Source: COMBO-56-21 sp038852315 | GTDB taxonomy: Archaea > Thermoplasmatota > Thermoplasmata > UBA10834 | Assembly (NCBI GenBank): GCA_038852315.1 | Contig: JAWCKF010000004.1 | Location: forward strand, 44,809 to 108,808 | Direction: 5' to 3' | Length of the DNA stretch: 64,000 nt | Part shown: positions 50,264 through 58,973 of the stretch, piece after piece | Layout of the letters: each line of letters begins with the position of its first letter | Numbering within the stretch: position 1 is the first letter of the stretch | The notes under the pieces: generated by a model | What the model was told of the DNA's origin: nothing | The model's input: the letters and a program-made list of their open reading frames with translations, nothing else | The model's database searches: none | Position numbers and translations under genes: made by a program

Positions 50264-52438
50264 ATGCGGCGCAGACGCTACCGGGCGATGTCATCGGCCT
50301 TGCTTCTGCTTTTGGTGGTTTCTGTGTCGCATCACATCCCCGCTTCTCCTTCCTCGAGCTGCTGCCTGAACATCGAGAACTGTGGCCATTTGCTCCTCTC
50401 GGAGTTCTACGCAGCAGCGGTCTGCTCGGATGAGTATCTAGTGATATCTAATCAAGGCCCGTGTCCGGTGGATCTCAGGGGCTGGAACATATCTGACGGC
50501 GAGGGGACTATCAGCTTCGATTCGGGGACGCTCTGCCGCCCCGGGTCCGACATAACAATCGCGTTCAACACAACTTCGTTCGTCTCGGCCTACGGGAGGT
50601 TCCCGGAAGTCTCCCTCGACATGCCATCGCCTCTCAGCCCAGCAAAGATCACCGGCAGGTTTGCTCTCGCCGACGCGGGCGACGCAATCTGGCTCGTGTC
50701 CCCCCAGGGGGCGATAGTGGATGCCGTCTGCTACGGCTACACGTCGGCTCCGCCTGCAGGCTGGAGCGGCGAGCCTCTGCCGGCCCCGGGCAAAGGGGAA
50801 GTGTTCCGAAGGATCAGCGAGGGTGCCGCGCTCAGGGACACTGACGGAGCCCGGGACTGGGCTCATTTCAGGGAGTTCAGGTACGGCTACACTCAGCTCA
50901 GCCCGCTCGAATGCCATCTAGGGCCGGGCTCGGTAACCGCCTTCACGAGTCCTGATTGCTCCCTCGAAATCGTCCTGGCGGCGCTCGACTCGGCCGGCGT
51001 GAGGGTTACTGTGTGCGTGTACGAGCTGTCCTCTTGGCCCGTCACACTCGCCCTGAGTCGCGCCATCACGAGGGGCGCGGAAGTCCGGGTGTTGGCAGAC
51101 GGCCTACCAGCGGGCGGCATCGACGCGGAGGGCGTGGCCTGTCTCTCGTATCTCACGCAGATGGGAGCGAGGGTCTATGTGAGTATGCACAACCTCAGTG
51201 CGGGCGTCCCTGGCCATGTTATGGCCATGCACGCCAAGTACGTGGTGGTCGATTCGCGGATCAGCATTGTGATGTCCGAGAACCTGGTCGAGCAGGGAGT
51301 CCCCACGGACGAGGTGCACGGCAACAGAGGCTGGGGCGTCATGGTGCAGAGCTCGCAGGTCTCGGTCTACCTCGAATCGATCTTCGAGGCGGACACACGC
51401 CTCTCTCGGAAGGACGTGGTGCCGTGGGCGCAGGATCCCAGGTACGCCCCTCCGGCCGTGCCAACTGAGGAGCTGACGACAGACCATCTTCAAGGTGCCC
51501 TGAGGCCGCTCACGACCGTGTTCCCCGCCGAGCTCATGGTATACCCGTCCCCAGACTCATCGGCATCCGAGCCCTATCTTCTTCCTTGGATCGCCGCCGC
51601 CTCGGATGTCACAGCCGAGCAGTTCCAGGTAGACCTCATGTGGGAGGACAGGTGGGCTGGAGGAAAGTCGCTCAGCCCGATCATCGCTGCCCTCATCGAT
51701 GCTGAGCAGAGGGGCGCCCGTGTCCGCGTACTGCTGGACTCCGCCTGGTACAACAGGGCGCGCAACTCCGAGGTCATTGCCTCCGTCATCGAGAACACGA
51801 GCGCCGTCCCCGATAGCTCGGAGTACAAGCTCATGGACCCGAGAAACCCCATTGGGCTGCTGCACAACAAAGGCCTCGTGATCGACTCGAGGTTCACTGT
51901 GGTCTCGAGCAACAACTGGGTCCGCGCTTCCTTCGCCAGGAACAGGGAGCTCGCGCTGGTAGTGTCATCGCAGGAGGTCGCCGGATACTTCGAGCAGGCG
52001 TTCGAGCTCGACTGGACCCCGGACGTAACGCCGCCGGTCGCCGATGCCGGTCCAGACGTTCTGGCCGTTGTCGGGGAAGAGGTGACACTTACGAGCGCGC
52101 GGTGCACGGACGACAGGTGTGTGGTATCTGTCTTCTGGGATGTGGGCTGTGACGGCACGCGGGATTCGGAGAACGCGACTGTGACGCTCTCATCCGAATG
52201 GCCCCGCACAATCGAAGTGCGTCTTGAGGTCACGGATGCGTGGGGGAACACTGCGACGGACAGCGTGCTGGTCACATTCTCGCCCAACGCGTCCGGGTAT
52301 GCATCCCTCTCACGGCAGTGGACACCTCCGGCGCTCTGGTGTGTATCCGCGGTGGGCGCTGTCGCGTTGCTCGGCCTGGGCGTCGCGCTGAGGAGGCGCA
52401 GGCGGCTGCGCAAGCTTAATCACGGCCGTGGTTGCTGA
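50264..52438 (+). CDS. Surface phospholipase D-like protein with lamin-tail and PKD-like domains
   Basis: A secreted, 724-residue, membrane-anchored protein. In order: a signal sequence (ALLLLLVVSVSHHIPAS) with a cysteine pair (SSSCC), a lamin-tail domain (LLLSEFYAAAVCSDEYLVIS), two phospholipase D halves with MAMHAKYVVVDSR and LLHNKGLVIDSR (each H-x-K-x-D motif), a PKD-like Ig domain (PVADAGPDVLAVVGEEVTLT) and a C-terminal membrane segment before a basic tail. It may hydrolyse phosphodiester bonds in lipids or nucleic acids outside the cell. ATG 50264 is chosen because of the signal peptide; a TTG frame starts at 50237. Confidence 0.8.
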   Translation: MRRRRYRAMSSALLLLLVVSVSHHIPASPSSSCCLNIENCGHLLLSEFYAAAVCSDEYLVISNQGPCPVDLRGWNISDGEGTISFDSGTLCRPGSDITIAFNTTSFVSAYGRFPEVSLDMPSPLSPAKITGRFALADAGDAIWLVSPQGAIVDAVCYGYTSAPPAGWSGEPLPAPGKGEVFRRISEGAALRDTDGARDWAHFREFRYGYTQLSPLECHLGPGSVTAFTSPDCSLEIVLAALDSAGVRVTVCVYELSSWPVTLALSRAITRGAEVRVLADGLPAGGIDAEGVACLSYLTQMGARVYVSMHNLSAGVPGHVMAMHAKYVVVDSRISIVMSENLVEQGVPTDEVHGNRGWGVMVQSSQVSVYLESIFEADTRLSRKDVVPWAQDPRYAPPAVPTEELTTDHLQGALRPLTTVFPAELMVYPSPDSSASEPYLLPWIAAASDVTAEQFQVDLMWEDRWAGGKSLSPIIAALIDAEQRGARVRVLLDSAWYNRARNSEVIASVIENTSAVPDSSEYKLMDPRNPIGLLHNKGLVIDSRFTVVSSNNWVRASFARNRELALVVSSQEVAGYFEQAFELDWTPDVTPPVADAGPDVLAVVGEEVTLTSARCTDDRCVVSVFWDVGCDGTRDSENATVTLSSEWPRTIEVRLEVTDAWGNTATDSVLVTFSPNASGYASLSRQWTPPALWCVSAVGAVALLGLGVALRRRRRLRKLNHGRGC

Positions 52439-52448
52439 TGGGGCAGAA

Positions 52449-52892
52449 ATGCTGACCATGAGGCTGTTCGTCCCCACAGACATCCCCGAGGTCACCAGGA
52501 TAGTCAAGAGCTCCCTCGGCGAGGACTACCCTCCTTCACTCTATCTGACCGTTCACAACATCTGGCGCGAGGGCTTCATCGTCTTGCAGGAGGACGGCAG
52601 GATGGTGGGCTTTGTGGCGGCGGTGCCGTCCGGGGACAGGGTCGCACGCGTGCTGATGCTGGCGGTCGACCCGGCCAGCAGGCGCAAGTCGTACGGTCGG
52701 ACGCTCATGCAGGAGCTGTACTCGAACTGCCTCGCGAAGGGCCTCGACACGGTCGTCCTGGAGGTCAGGAAGAGCAACGAGGCCGCCATATCGTTCTACA
52801 CGCGCCAGGGTTTCGCGATATACGGGGAGATAAGCAGATTCTACAGCAACGGAGAGGACGCCTACAAGATGATGAAGGTCCTCAGGAGCTGA
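52449..52892 (+). CDS. GNAT-family N-acetyltransferase (RimI-like)
   Basis: A 147-residue acetyltransferase. MRLFVPTDIPEVTRIVKSSL opens the fold; the acetyl-CoA loop is in LAVDPASRRKSYGRTLMQEL; the C-terminus has VRKSNEAAISFYTRQGFAI. This looks like RimI/Ard1, which acetylates protein N-termini in archaea. It overlaps nothing but follows the surface protein by 10 bp and converges on the Lon-like gene (4 bp apart). Confidence 0.87.
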   Translation: MLTMRLFVPTDIPEVTRIVKSSLGEDYPPSLYLTVHNIWREGFIVLQEDGRMVGFVAAVPSGDRVARVLMLAVDPASRRKSYGRTLMQELYSNCLAKGLDTVVLEVRKSNEAAISFYTRQGFAIYGEISRFYSNGEDAYKMMKVLRS

Positions 52893-52896
52893 GCGG

Positions 52897-54414
52897 CTAC
52901 TGGTACCCTCTCTTGTCGTCGTGCACGTGGTAGTTCCAGTAGTGGTACGGAGAGGACTCCTTCTCAGAGGCTGTCATGTCTGATGAGATGGCGCCCATGT
53001 AGCTCCCGTAGCGCTCCTTGATCTGCTCCTCGACAGGCCGGGCCCTCCTGAGCGCCTCCCTTATATGCCTCCCCTCGATGTGCTCCGCCTCCTCGGTGAC
53101 GGCGATGTCGCCCGCCGCACGGATGAGCCCGCCCAGCTCGCGGAGCCTCAGTGTGAGCGACTTGTCCCTGTTGTCTATTGCCTTCGCCCGCTTCCTCGCC
53201 TCCTCGATCACGAGCAGTATGGCCTCCTTCGTCGCGTGCGGTATCTTCGCGTCCATCTGGATCTCCTGCGCGACGAACTGCGCGAGCTTGGCCCGGTTTG
53301 CCTCGGTGTCGGGCATGACGGTCTCGACGAGCACCTCGTACCCGCCCCCGTTTATCCTAGACCTGAGCGGCGAAAGTATGTGAGGCAGGTCCTGTATGTT
53401 GCACGCGCCGACGAATATGAAGTCGCACGGGACGTTGTCGACCCGGACGCTCGCCCCAGCGCTCTGGGGGTTCCTGCCTGTTATGGGAAAGCGCTTCTCC
53501 TGCATGGCCGTCAGGATGAACCTCTGCAGATGTCCCAGATGAGGAAGCTCGTCTATGAACAGCACGCCCTGGTGGGCGCTGTGCACGGCCCCCGCGACGA
53601 CCCTCTCATACGGAGGCGTCCCGAGCTGCGGATGGCCACCGTAGGGGTCGTGCCTCACGTCCCCCAGCAGCTCGACCTCGCTCGCGCCGGTCGCCAGCAC
53701 GAAGGGGTTGCGCTGGATCGGCACTATCACCTTCCTGGGGCTCTCCTTCTCCAGCTCGCGCCTCTTCTCTAGCGCCTGCTGGTCGAGCACCTTGATCATC
53801 TCGCCCGCGCGCTCGAAGACAACGACCTCCTCCTTGCCGAACCTCTTCCTGGTCGTCGTGACGCGCTCCCGCCCGACCATGGTGCCCATTGTCACCTCGA
53901 CGAGACCTCCGAGCAGGTCGCTGAAGGGGTTGTTCGTCGTGGTCCTCACCTGCGCCACCTTCGCCCTCGAGCACTTCGGGCAGAAGCCCTCCCGCGGCGA
54001 CGAGTACGTCCCGCAGTTGGCGCACCTGTACCCCAGCCTCTCGGCGACGTTCACTGGCGCCTCCTTTGGGTCTATGAACTCACCCTCGGCGAACCCCCTC
54101 GACTCGAGCTCCTTCTCGACCTCCTCAAGGGTCTTCACCTCGACCATGGGCCTCTCGGGGCTCTCGGGGTTGTGCACGACCCTGATCTCCTCTGTCGGCC
54201 GGGCGAGGTGCAGAGCCATAGCCTGCGCTATCATCGACTTCCCCGTACCTGGCGGGCCGACGAGCAGGAAGTGCCTCCTTTGGCTGGCGGCTATCCTCGC
54301 CAACCTGACGGCCTCGTCCTGCCCTATCACCCTGCTGAGGGGGTCCGACGGGACCTTGATGTCTGCCGATGTCTCGATCTCGTCCAACAGTTTCGGCGGC
54401 CTCTCGGGTGTCAT
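52897..54414 (-). CDS. Lon-like AAA+ ATPase with zinc-ribbon insert and no protease domain
   Basis: A 505-residue ATPase related to archaeal LonB. Walker A is LVGPPGTGKSMIAQAMALH (residues 53-60 core), Walker B is GVLFIDELPHLGHLQRF, and sensor regions are complete (ILSPLRSRINGGGYEVLVET). Between them sits an insert with a zinc ribbon CANCGTYSSPREGFCPKC (C131, C134, C145, C148), where LonB usually has membrane segments; I see none here. The protein ends at DDKRGYQ with no Ser-Lys protease domain, so it cannot be an ordinary Lon. It is in one operon after dnaG with a 14-bp gap. Chaperone or nucleic-acid roles are possible. Confidence 0.82.
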   Translation of the reverse strand: MTPERPPKLLDEIETSADIKVPSDPLSRVIGQDEAVRLARIAASQRRHFLLVGPPGTGKSMIAQAMALHLARPTEEIRVVHNPESPERPMVEVKTLEEVEKELESRGFAEGEFIDPKEAPVNVAERLGYRCANCGTYSSPREGFCPKCSRAKVAQVRTTTNNPFSDLLGGLVEVTMGTMVGRERVTTTRKRFGKEEVVVFERAGEMIKVLDQQALEKRRELEKESPRKVIVPIQRNPFVLATGASEVELLGDVRHDPYGGHPQLGTPPYERVVAGAVHSAHQGVLFIDELPHLGHLQRFILTAMQEKRFPITGRNPQSAGASVRVDNVPCDFIFVGACNIQDLPHILSPLRSRINGGGYEVLVETVMPDTEANRAKLAQFVAQEIQMDAKIPHATKEAILLVIEEARKRAKAIDNRDKSLTLRLRELGGLIRAAGDIAVTEEAEHIEGRHIREALRRARPVEEQIKERYGSYMGAISSDMTASEKESSPYHYWNYHVHDDKRGYQ

Positions 54415-54428
54415 GTGTCCCTCGATGC

Positions 54429-55700
54429 TCAGCTGAGGTCTTCCTTGGTCAGGATGTCCACGCTCGTGGGCACCTTGGCCACGTTCCCCATCTTAACACC
54501 GATGACCGCGCTGATATTCTTTTCCACAGCGAGGTCGAGTATCCTCTGGGTTATGATCCCATCAAGGACCACGGATGCGACCGGCTCCTGTGTCTCCTTG
54601 AGGGTGTCGGCGAGCATGCTCACGTGGACCTCCTTCATCACTGCGCCGCCGGCATCGAGAAGCCTCGCCTTCGATGTGTTCGAGAGCTCATCGAGCACGG
54701 CCTTGAACCTCGCCTGCTCGGGGCTCAGGCCCTTCGGCGGCTTCTCCTCGACGGGCTTCGCCCGGGGCTGCTCCCTGTGCCTGCCCCGGTCTTCCTCGTG
54801 CCGCCGGCGCTCGCCTCTCTCCTCCTCGCGTCTGCCCGTTTTTTCGCCATTCTTCGTCTGGCTCGGCGTTATGTTAAGCATTTCTGCGAACTGGTCCGCC
54901 GGGACCTTGTTCCTCAGGCACTTCACGATCTGCTTCTGCGTGAGCTCCTCGACCTCCTGTCCCGAGGGCGCCCTCGCAACGAAGTCCACCTCGGCCACCT
55001 GGAGCAGCTCTCGGAGTATGAGCTCCCCGCCCCTGTCACCGTCCACGAAGGCCGTCACGACCTTCTCGCGAGCGAGGTCGATTATCGTCTGGGGTATGTT
55101 GGTCCCCTCGACGGCTATGACGTTCTTTATGCCGTACTTGAGCAGGTTGAGCACGTCGGACCTGCCCTCAACGACGATTATCGCGTCGGAGTCGTCTATG
55201 TTGGGCCCCGCGGGCAAACGCTCTCGCCCGTAGTGCACGACCTCCTCGATCTGCACGGACTGCCTGACCGATTCCGTCAGGTCCAGGCCTCCCGTCTTCG
55301 AGGCCTTCATCATCTCGTTGAGCAGCTGCTTCGCGCGCTCGATGATCTTGTTCCTCTTGGAGATCCTCACGTCCTCGATTTTCTCGACGTTGATCCTCGC
55401 CTTGCACGGGCCTACCCTGTCTATCGTCTCGAGCGCGGACGCGAGTATCGCGGTCTCGACCTGGTCGAGGCTCGAAGGGACGTACACGGTACCCTCCGAT
55501 TTGCCCCTGCTCGCACTCACCTCGACCTCGATCCTCCCTATGCGCCCGCTCTTCTGCAGGTCTCTGAGGTCCAGCTCGTCACCGAGGAGGCCCTCGGTCT
55601 GCCCGAATATCGCGCCCACGATGTCTGGCTTCTCGACGATCCCGTCCGTCGAGAGCTTTGCCTGTATCAGGTATTTCGTTGTACTGGGATCTATCTCCAT
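54429..55700 (-). CDS. dnaG: DnaG-type primase / exosome component (archaeal)
   Basis: The archaeal TOPRIM DnaG, found in the RNA exosome and able to make primers. The 423-residue protein begins MEIDPSTTKYLIQAKLSTDG; the TOPRIM domain is DAIIVVEGRSDVLNLLKYGI with VVTAFVDGDRGGELILREL carrying the DxD acidic pair. There is a low-complexity charged linker (EERGERRRHEEDRGRHREQ) and a C-terminal region (QARFKAVLDELSNTSKARLL). ATG 55700 is used since conserved sequence begins there; the longer frame to 55832 has no family sequence. Confidence 0.9.
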   Translation of the reverse strand: MEIDPSTTKYLIQAKLSTDGIVEKPDIVGAIFGQTEGLLGDELDLRDLQKSGRIGRIEVEVSASRGKSEGTVYVPSSLDQVETAILASALETIDRVGPCKARINVEKIEDVRISKRNKIIERAKQLLNEMMKASKTGGLDLTESVRQSVQIEEVVHYGRERLPAGPNIDDSDAIIVVEGRSDVLNLLKYGIKNVIAVEGTNIPQTIIDLAREKVVTAFVDGDRGGELILRELLQVAEVDFVARAPSGQEVEELTQKQIVKCLRNKVPADQFAEMLNITPSQTKNGEKTGRREEERGERRRHEEDRGRHREQPRAKPVEEKPPKGLSPEQARFKAVLDELSNTSKARLLDAGGAVMKEVHVSMLADTLKETQEPVASVVLDGIITQRILDLAVEKNISAVIGVKMGNVAKVPTSVDILTKEDLS

Positions 55701-56028
55701 GTTTCTCGCCTCTTCGCCCGAAAAACAGCACGGTCGCACGCCCTCTCGTGCCGCTACTGCTCGTCCATCTGTGGACTGGTCCAGTCCAGCACCAAGGCGT
55801 TTGACACATATCCTTCGAAGGCCGCCGTCCATGCGCCTGCGCGCGCGGCCGCGGCCTTTGTGACATTCACTTCTGACCTGTGAGCGGAAATGTCAGTCAT
55901 GATATGATGCGCTGTTCTTCGGTGCTACTATCGCGCCGTCCAATAAATACTTTTCCATCTGCCGTATAAAAATGGCCCCCGCGCCGGCCAGGTGGCAGAG
56001 GGTTGAGCGAAGCGTCCGTCTGGCCGCG
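55701..56028. other. Intergenic region upstream of dnaG with palindrome and hairpin
   Basis: No convincing protein gene. A TATA-like AGTATTTATTGG on the minus strand (55941-55952) would give dnaG a leader of over 200 nt. Within it TGGACTGGTCCAGTCCA (55772-55788) is a perfect palindrome apart from its centre. CGGCCAG (55985-55991) and CTGGCCG (56020-56026) form a 7-bp hairpin extendable by GTGG/CCGT with two wobble pairs, just after the SAMP stop. TATAAA at 55965-55970 is on the plus strand and could serve a small RNA. Confidence 0.4.
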
Positions 56029-56238
56029 TCAGCCGCCCGAGACTACGGCTATCAGCTTGATCTCATCTCCGTCCGCGAGTTCGTCATCGAGAGGGACAGG
56101 CCTGTCGTTCCTGAGGGCTATCCACGCGTCGGGGTACAGGCCCAGGGCCTGAATCATGTCCTGGACGGTCGATTGCGCTGGAAGTTCCAGCATGCGCGTC
56201 TCCTTCAGCGTCGGAAGCAGCCTGACCGTGACCTTCAT
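56029..56238 (-). CDS. Ubiquitin-like small archaeal modifier / sulfur carrier (MoaD/ThiS fold)
   Basis: A 69-residue beta-grasp protein: KVTVRLLPTLKETRMLELPA at the start, VQDMIQALGLYPDAWIALRN, and the C-terminal VVSGG. The exposed diglycine is what an E1-like enzyme adenylates for thiocarboxylate formation or protein conjugation. It may supply sulfur to the TtuA-like thiolase at 24661-25647 or to molybdopterin, or be attached to proteins as SAMP. No E1 gene is present here. Confidence 0.85.
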   Translation of the reverse strand: MKVTVRLLPTLKETRMLELPAQSTVQDMIQALGLYPDAWIALRNDRPVPLDDELADGDEIKLIAVVSGG

Positions 56239-56349
56239 CAGTCCCGGAGCAAGAGAGGGTCGGTGGTACTAAACGCTTTTTGCCCAATCCGCCAGGTTGA
56301 AAGGCAGATATACCACTCCGGAGATGGGTAGGGCGTCCCCTTGGCTGGT

Positions 56350-56436
56350 GCCGAGGTAGCTAAGCCCGGTTTAAGGCGGTAGCCTCGAGAGCTACTGGTG
56401 CTCGTCACCACGGGAGTTCAAATCTCCCCCTCGGCG
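56350..56436 (+). tRNA. tRNA-Ser(CGA)
   Basis: A complete type II tRNA. Acceptor GCCGAGG (56350-56356) pairs with CCTCGGC (56429-56435), discriminator G at 56436. The anticodon stem GTAGC/GCTAC encloses loop CTCGAGA with anticodon CGA (56386-56388). A variable arm GGTG...CACC and a T arm GGGAG TTCAAAT CTCCC (56412-56428) are intact. CCA is not encoded. The serine-type G discriminator and long variable arm agree with the anticodon. A TATA-like AGATATACC (56304-56312) precedes it. Confidence 0.93.
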
Positions 56437-56507
56437 CTCCAGCGTCCGAATCGCTCAGCGGTTGGGGCAGGGATTAATTACGCCCGGGAGCATTCATCCG
56501 CGGTCAC

Positions 56508-57737
56508 ATGGTCCAGCAGAAGAAGATACTCATGGTCGTCTGCGACGGACTCTCCGATCGGCCCGCAAAGCAGTTCGACATGAAGACTCCCCTCCAGGTG
56601 GCCCGGAAACCGGCGATGGATGCGCTCGCCAGGCACGGCATCAACGGTACAATGGACGTCATAGGTCCAGGGGTCGTCCCTGGGAGCGACACTGCCCACC
56701 TGGCCCTGTTCGGGTACGACCCTTACAAGGTCTACACGGGCAGGGGACCGATAGAAGCGGCGGGCGTGGGGATGGCGCTCGAACCCGGGGATGTGGCTTT
56801 CAGGTGCAACTTCGCCACCGTGACGGACGCCCTTGTCGTCACTGACAGACGCGCTGGAAGGATAAAGTCCGGGACCGAACGACTGGCTGAAGCGATCTCA
56901 GGCATCGAGCTGGGGGATGTTACGGCCATGTTCAGGGCCGGCTCAGAGCACAGGGGCGTCCTCGTACTCCGGGGGCCTGGCCTGGACCACAGGGTGACCG
57001 ACGTCGACCCGCACCAGGACGGCAGGATACTCGAGTGCAGGGCGATAGTCCCCGAGGCGGCGAAGACTGCCAGGGTAGTGAACGAATACGTGATCAGGGC
57101 GCATGAAATCCTCTCCAAACACCCGCTGAACGAAGATCGCAGGAGAACAGGCCTGCCTCCGGCGAACATAGTGCTCCCACGCGGCGCAGGTAGCATCGGG
57201 GATCTGGAGCCTCTCGGGCGGAGGTATGGCATCAAATGCGCAGCGGTGGCCGGCGTCACGCTCGTCAAGGGCATCTGCAGGCTCGTGGGCATGGATGTCC
57301 CCGAGATAGCAGGTGCGACAGGAGGCCTCGACACGGACTACAGGGCCAAGGGCGAGGCCGCTCTAAAGCTCCTGAGGAACCACGACTTCGTTTTCGTCAA
57401 CATCAAGGCGGGGGACGTCGCGAGCCACGACGGCGACTTCCGGCTCAAGGTATCAGTCGTCGAGAACATAGACATGATGCTCGGGCTGCTTCTGAAGGAG
57501 ATCGGGGATGACGTGGTGGTTGCGCTCACATGCGACCACACCACGCCCGTGTCCGTGAAGGAGCACACTGCAGACCCCGTCCCGGTGACGATCTCGGGCG
57601 GAGGAACTAGGTTCGATGGGGTCAAGGACTTCGACGAGGTGTCCGCCGCCTCGGGCGCGCTCGGGAGGATACGGGGCGTCGACCTCATGCCGATCTTGCT
57701 TGGGATGGCTGACAGGGCCAGGAAGTTCGGTGCGTGA
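56508..57737 (+). CDS. apgM: 2,3-bisphosphoglycerate-independent phosphoglycerate mutase, archaeal type
   Basis: Interconverts 3- and 2-phosphoglycerate in glycolysis and gluconeogenesis. The 409-residue alkaline-phosphatase-superfamily enzyme has KILMVVCDGLSDRP (metal Asp), VVPGSDTAHLALFGYDPY with the phosphoryl-acceptor Ser, and VSKSDHTTP-like ALTCDHTTPVSVKEHTADPV (metal His/Asp). TATA-like ATTAATTA (56473-56480) places the start site at about 56503, so ATG 56508 has a very short leader. It is not linked to the other glycolysis genes here. Confidence 0.95.
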   Translation: MVQQKKILMVVCDGLSDRPAKQFDMKTPLQVARKPAMDALARHGINGTMDVIGPGVVPGSDTAHLALFGYDPYKVYTGRGPIEAAGVGMALEPGDVAFRCNFATVTDALVVTDRRAGRIKSGTERLAEAISGIELGDVTAMFRAGSEHRGVLVLRGPGLDHRVTDVDPHQDGRILECRAIVPEAAKTARVVNEYVIRAHEILSKHPLNEDRRRTGLPPANIVLPRGAGSIGDLEPLGRRYGIKCAAVAGVTLVKGICRLVGMDVPEIAGATGGLDTDYRAKGEAALKLLRNHDFVFVNIKAGDVASHDGDFRLKVSVVENIDMMLGLLLKEIGDDVVVALTCDHTTPVSVKEHTADPVPVTISGGGTRFDGVKDFDEVSAASGALGRIRGVDLMPILLGMADRARKFGA

Positions 57738-58019
57738 CTAACCCTTCGCCACGACCTTGTTTATGGCGCTCTCGTAGACGTGTCCCACGACCTTCACATG
57801 GGCCCTCTTGACGCCCTTCAGCGCCAGCAGCCGATGCCTGATGCTCATGGCAAGGTGCATGCCCATGGGACAGAACGGCGAGGTTGGCCTGAAAGTCAGG
57901 CTCACGGTGTCCCTTTCAATGCTCAGATCGGATATGAGTCCCATGTCGTAGACGTTGATGTTGCTGTGAGGGTCTACTACCTCCCTCAGCGCGCCTATGA
58001 CTTCGAGTTCTGTCGTCAT
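57738..58019 (-). CDS. MIP18/DUF59-family iron-sulfur assembly protein
   Basis: A 93-residue protein of the PaaD/SufT/MIP18 group that helps Fe-S cluster delivery. Motifs: VIGALREVVDPHSNINVYDM, GLISDLSIERDTVSLTFRPT, SPFCPMGMHLAMSIRHRLLA. ATG 58019 follows GGTGAGACACGGG. Longer in-frame reading to 58472 is not supported by homology and runs into the next gene. It converges with apgM; stops abut. Confidence 0.86.
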   Translation of the reverse strand: MTTELEVIGALREVVDPHSNINVYDMGLISDLSIERDTVSLTFRPTSPFCPMGMHLAMSIRHRLLALKGVKRAHVKVVGHVYESAINKVVAKG

Positions 58020-58165
58020 CCCGTGTCTCACCTGCTGTGTGTGCTGCTGGCCTGCCCAATCGTAAATCAATCCATCGCATGAATCTATCGGTGGAGCTGT
58101 GAGGTTTTCCATGGGAACCGAAGGTGTGTTACCGCTGTCACTTGCAACCCAACCCGCGCATGAGT

Positions 58166-58807
58166 TCAGACTGACTGCTTCTGCTTTCGGAAGTAATCGA
58201 GCACTATCTTCCGCTGGCCCTTCCTGAGTATCTCCGAGAGAGTAGAGGGCGACACATCGAACATCCTGGCCAGCTCGCGTAGGCTTATCCTCTTCGGGTA
58301 GTCGAAATAGCCTCGCTCGAAGGCCACCCTGGTTATCTTGTCCTGCCTGTCGGTCAGAGTCTCCTTGTCGTCGATCTTCGTGAGCTTCACGAGCTCGGCA
58401 TCCACGCTCTTCGATTTGAGGTGGTCGAATATGCCCTTCAAAACATTCTTGTCGGTGAAGACTACCGTCCATTCGACCTTTCCGTTTCCCTTCGACTCCG
58501 CAGAAATCAGGAAGACGTCCGAGTCCGTGAGTATCCTGCAGATCTCACACCGCGAGGTCGTTATCGCTCCGAGGACCTTCCCCCTGTCCGTCACCGTGGT
58601 CTCCATCTTCGCCACGAGCGGATTCTTCTTTATGTCCGCCAACACCTCGTCCATGACCTCCTGGGGGCCAGCTATCTCGACAAGGTCCTTCACGCCCTTC
58701 TCAGAGTAGGGGACACGCTCAATGACCTTGATTGTCACTGGATACTTCTCAGGTATCTCGCTCATCCAGTTCTTGGGTATCTTGAGCGAGATGACAGCCT
58801 CCATCAT
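58166..58807 (-). CDS. HTH_10 (bacterio-opsin activator-type) transcriptional regulator
   Basis: A 213-residue regulator. The N-terminal 150 residues form a Bat-type sensor domain with a CEIC pair (TTSRCEICRILTDSDVFLIS). The C-terminal HTH_10 is ETLTDRQDKITRVAFERGYF, RISLRELARMFDVSPSTLSE. Ligand unknown. TATA-like TATATCAACC region (58859-58868) lies about 50 bp upstream of the ATG, which gives a short leader. Confidence 0.82.
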   Translation of the reverse strand: MMEAVISLKIPKNWMSEIPEKYPVTIKVIERVPYSEKGVKDLVEIAGPQEVMDEVLADIKKNPLVAKMETTVTDRGKVLGAITTSRCEICRILTDSDVFLISAESKGNGKVEWTVVFTDKNVLKGIFDHLKSKSVDAELVKLTKIDDKETLTDRQDKITRVAFERGYFDYPKRISLRELARMFDVSPSTLSEILRKGQRKIVLDYFRKQKQSV

Positions 58808-58973
58808 CCTCTGCGAAGCCCCCCGAACGAACAGACCGTGCTCTGTGAATGGTTAGAGGATATATCAACCTGTAGGGTGACGGGGCGGATTGGCCGCCGC
58901 ATCCGCGCAAGTCGCACTTTCGGGCCGGCAACGAATCCCCTTATCTACCCTCTGGTTGTTAACTGAGGCAAGG

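Noticed and set aside
54369..55883. 504-codon plus-strand open frame opposite dnaG
   Set aside because: Antisense shadow caused by high GC; the minus frame encodes clear DnaG.
58020..58472. Extension of the MIP18 protein frame
   Set aside because: Covers the HTH_10 gene in another frame and has no homology; ribosome-binding site fits 58019.
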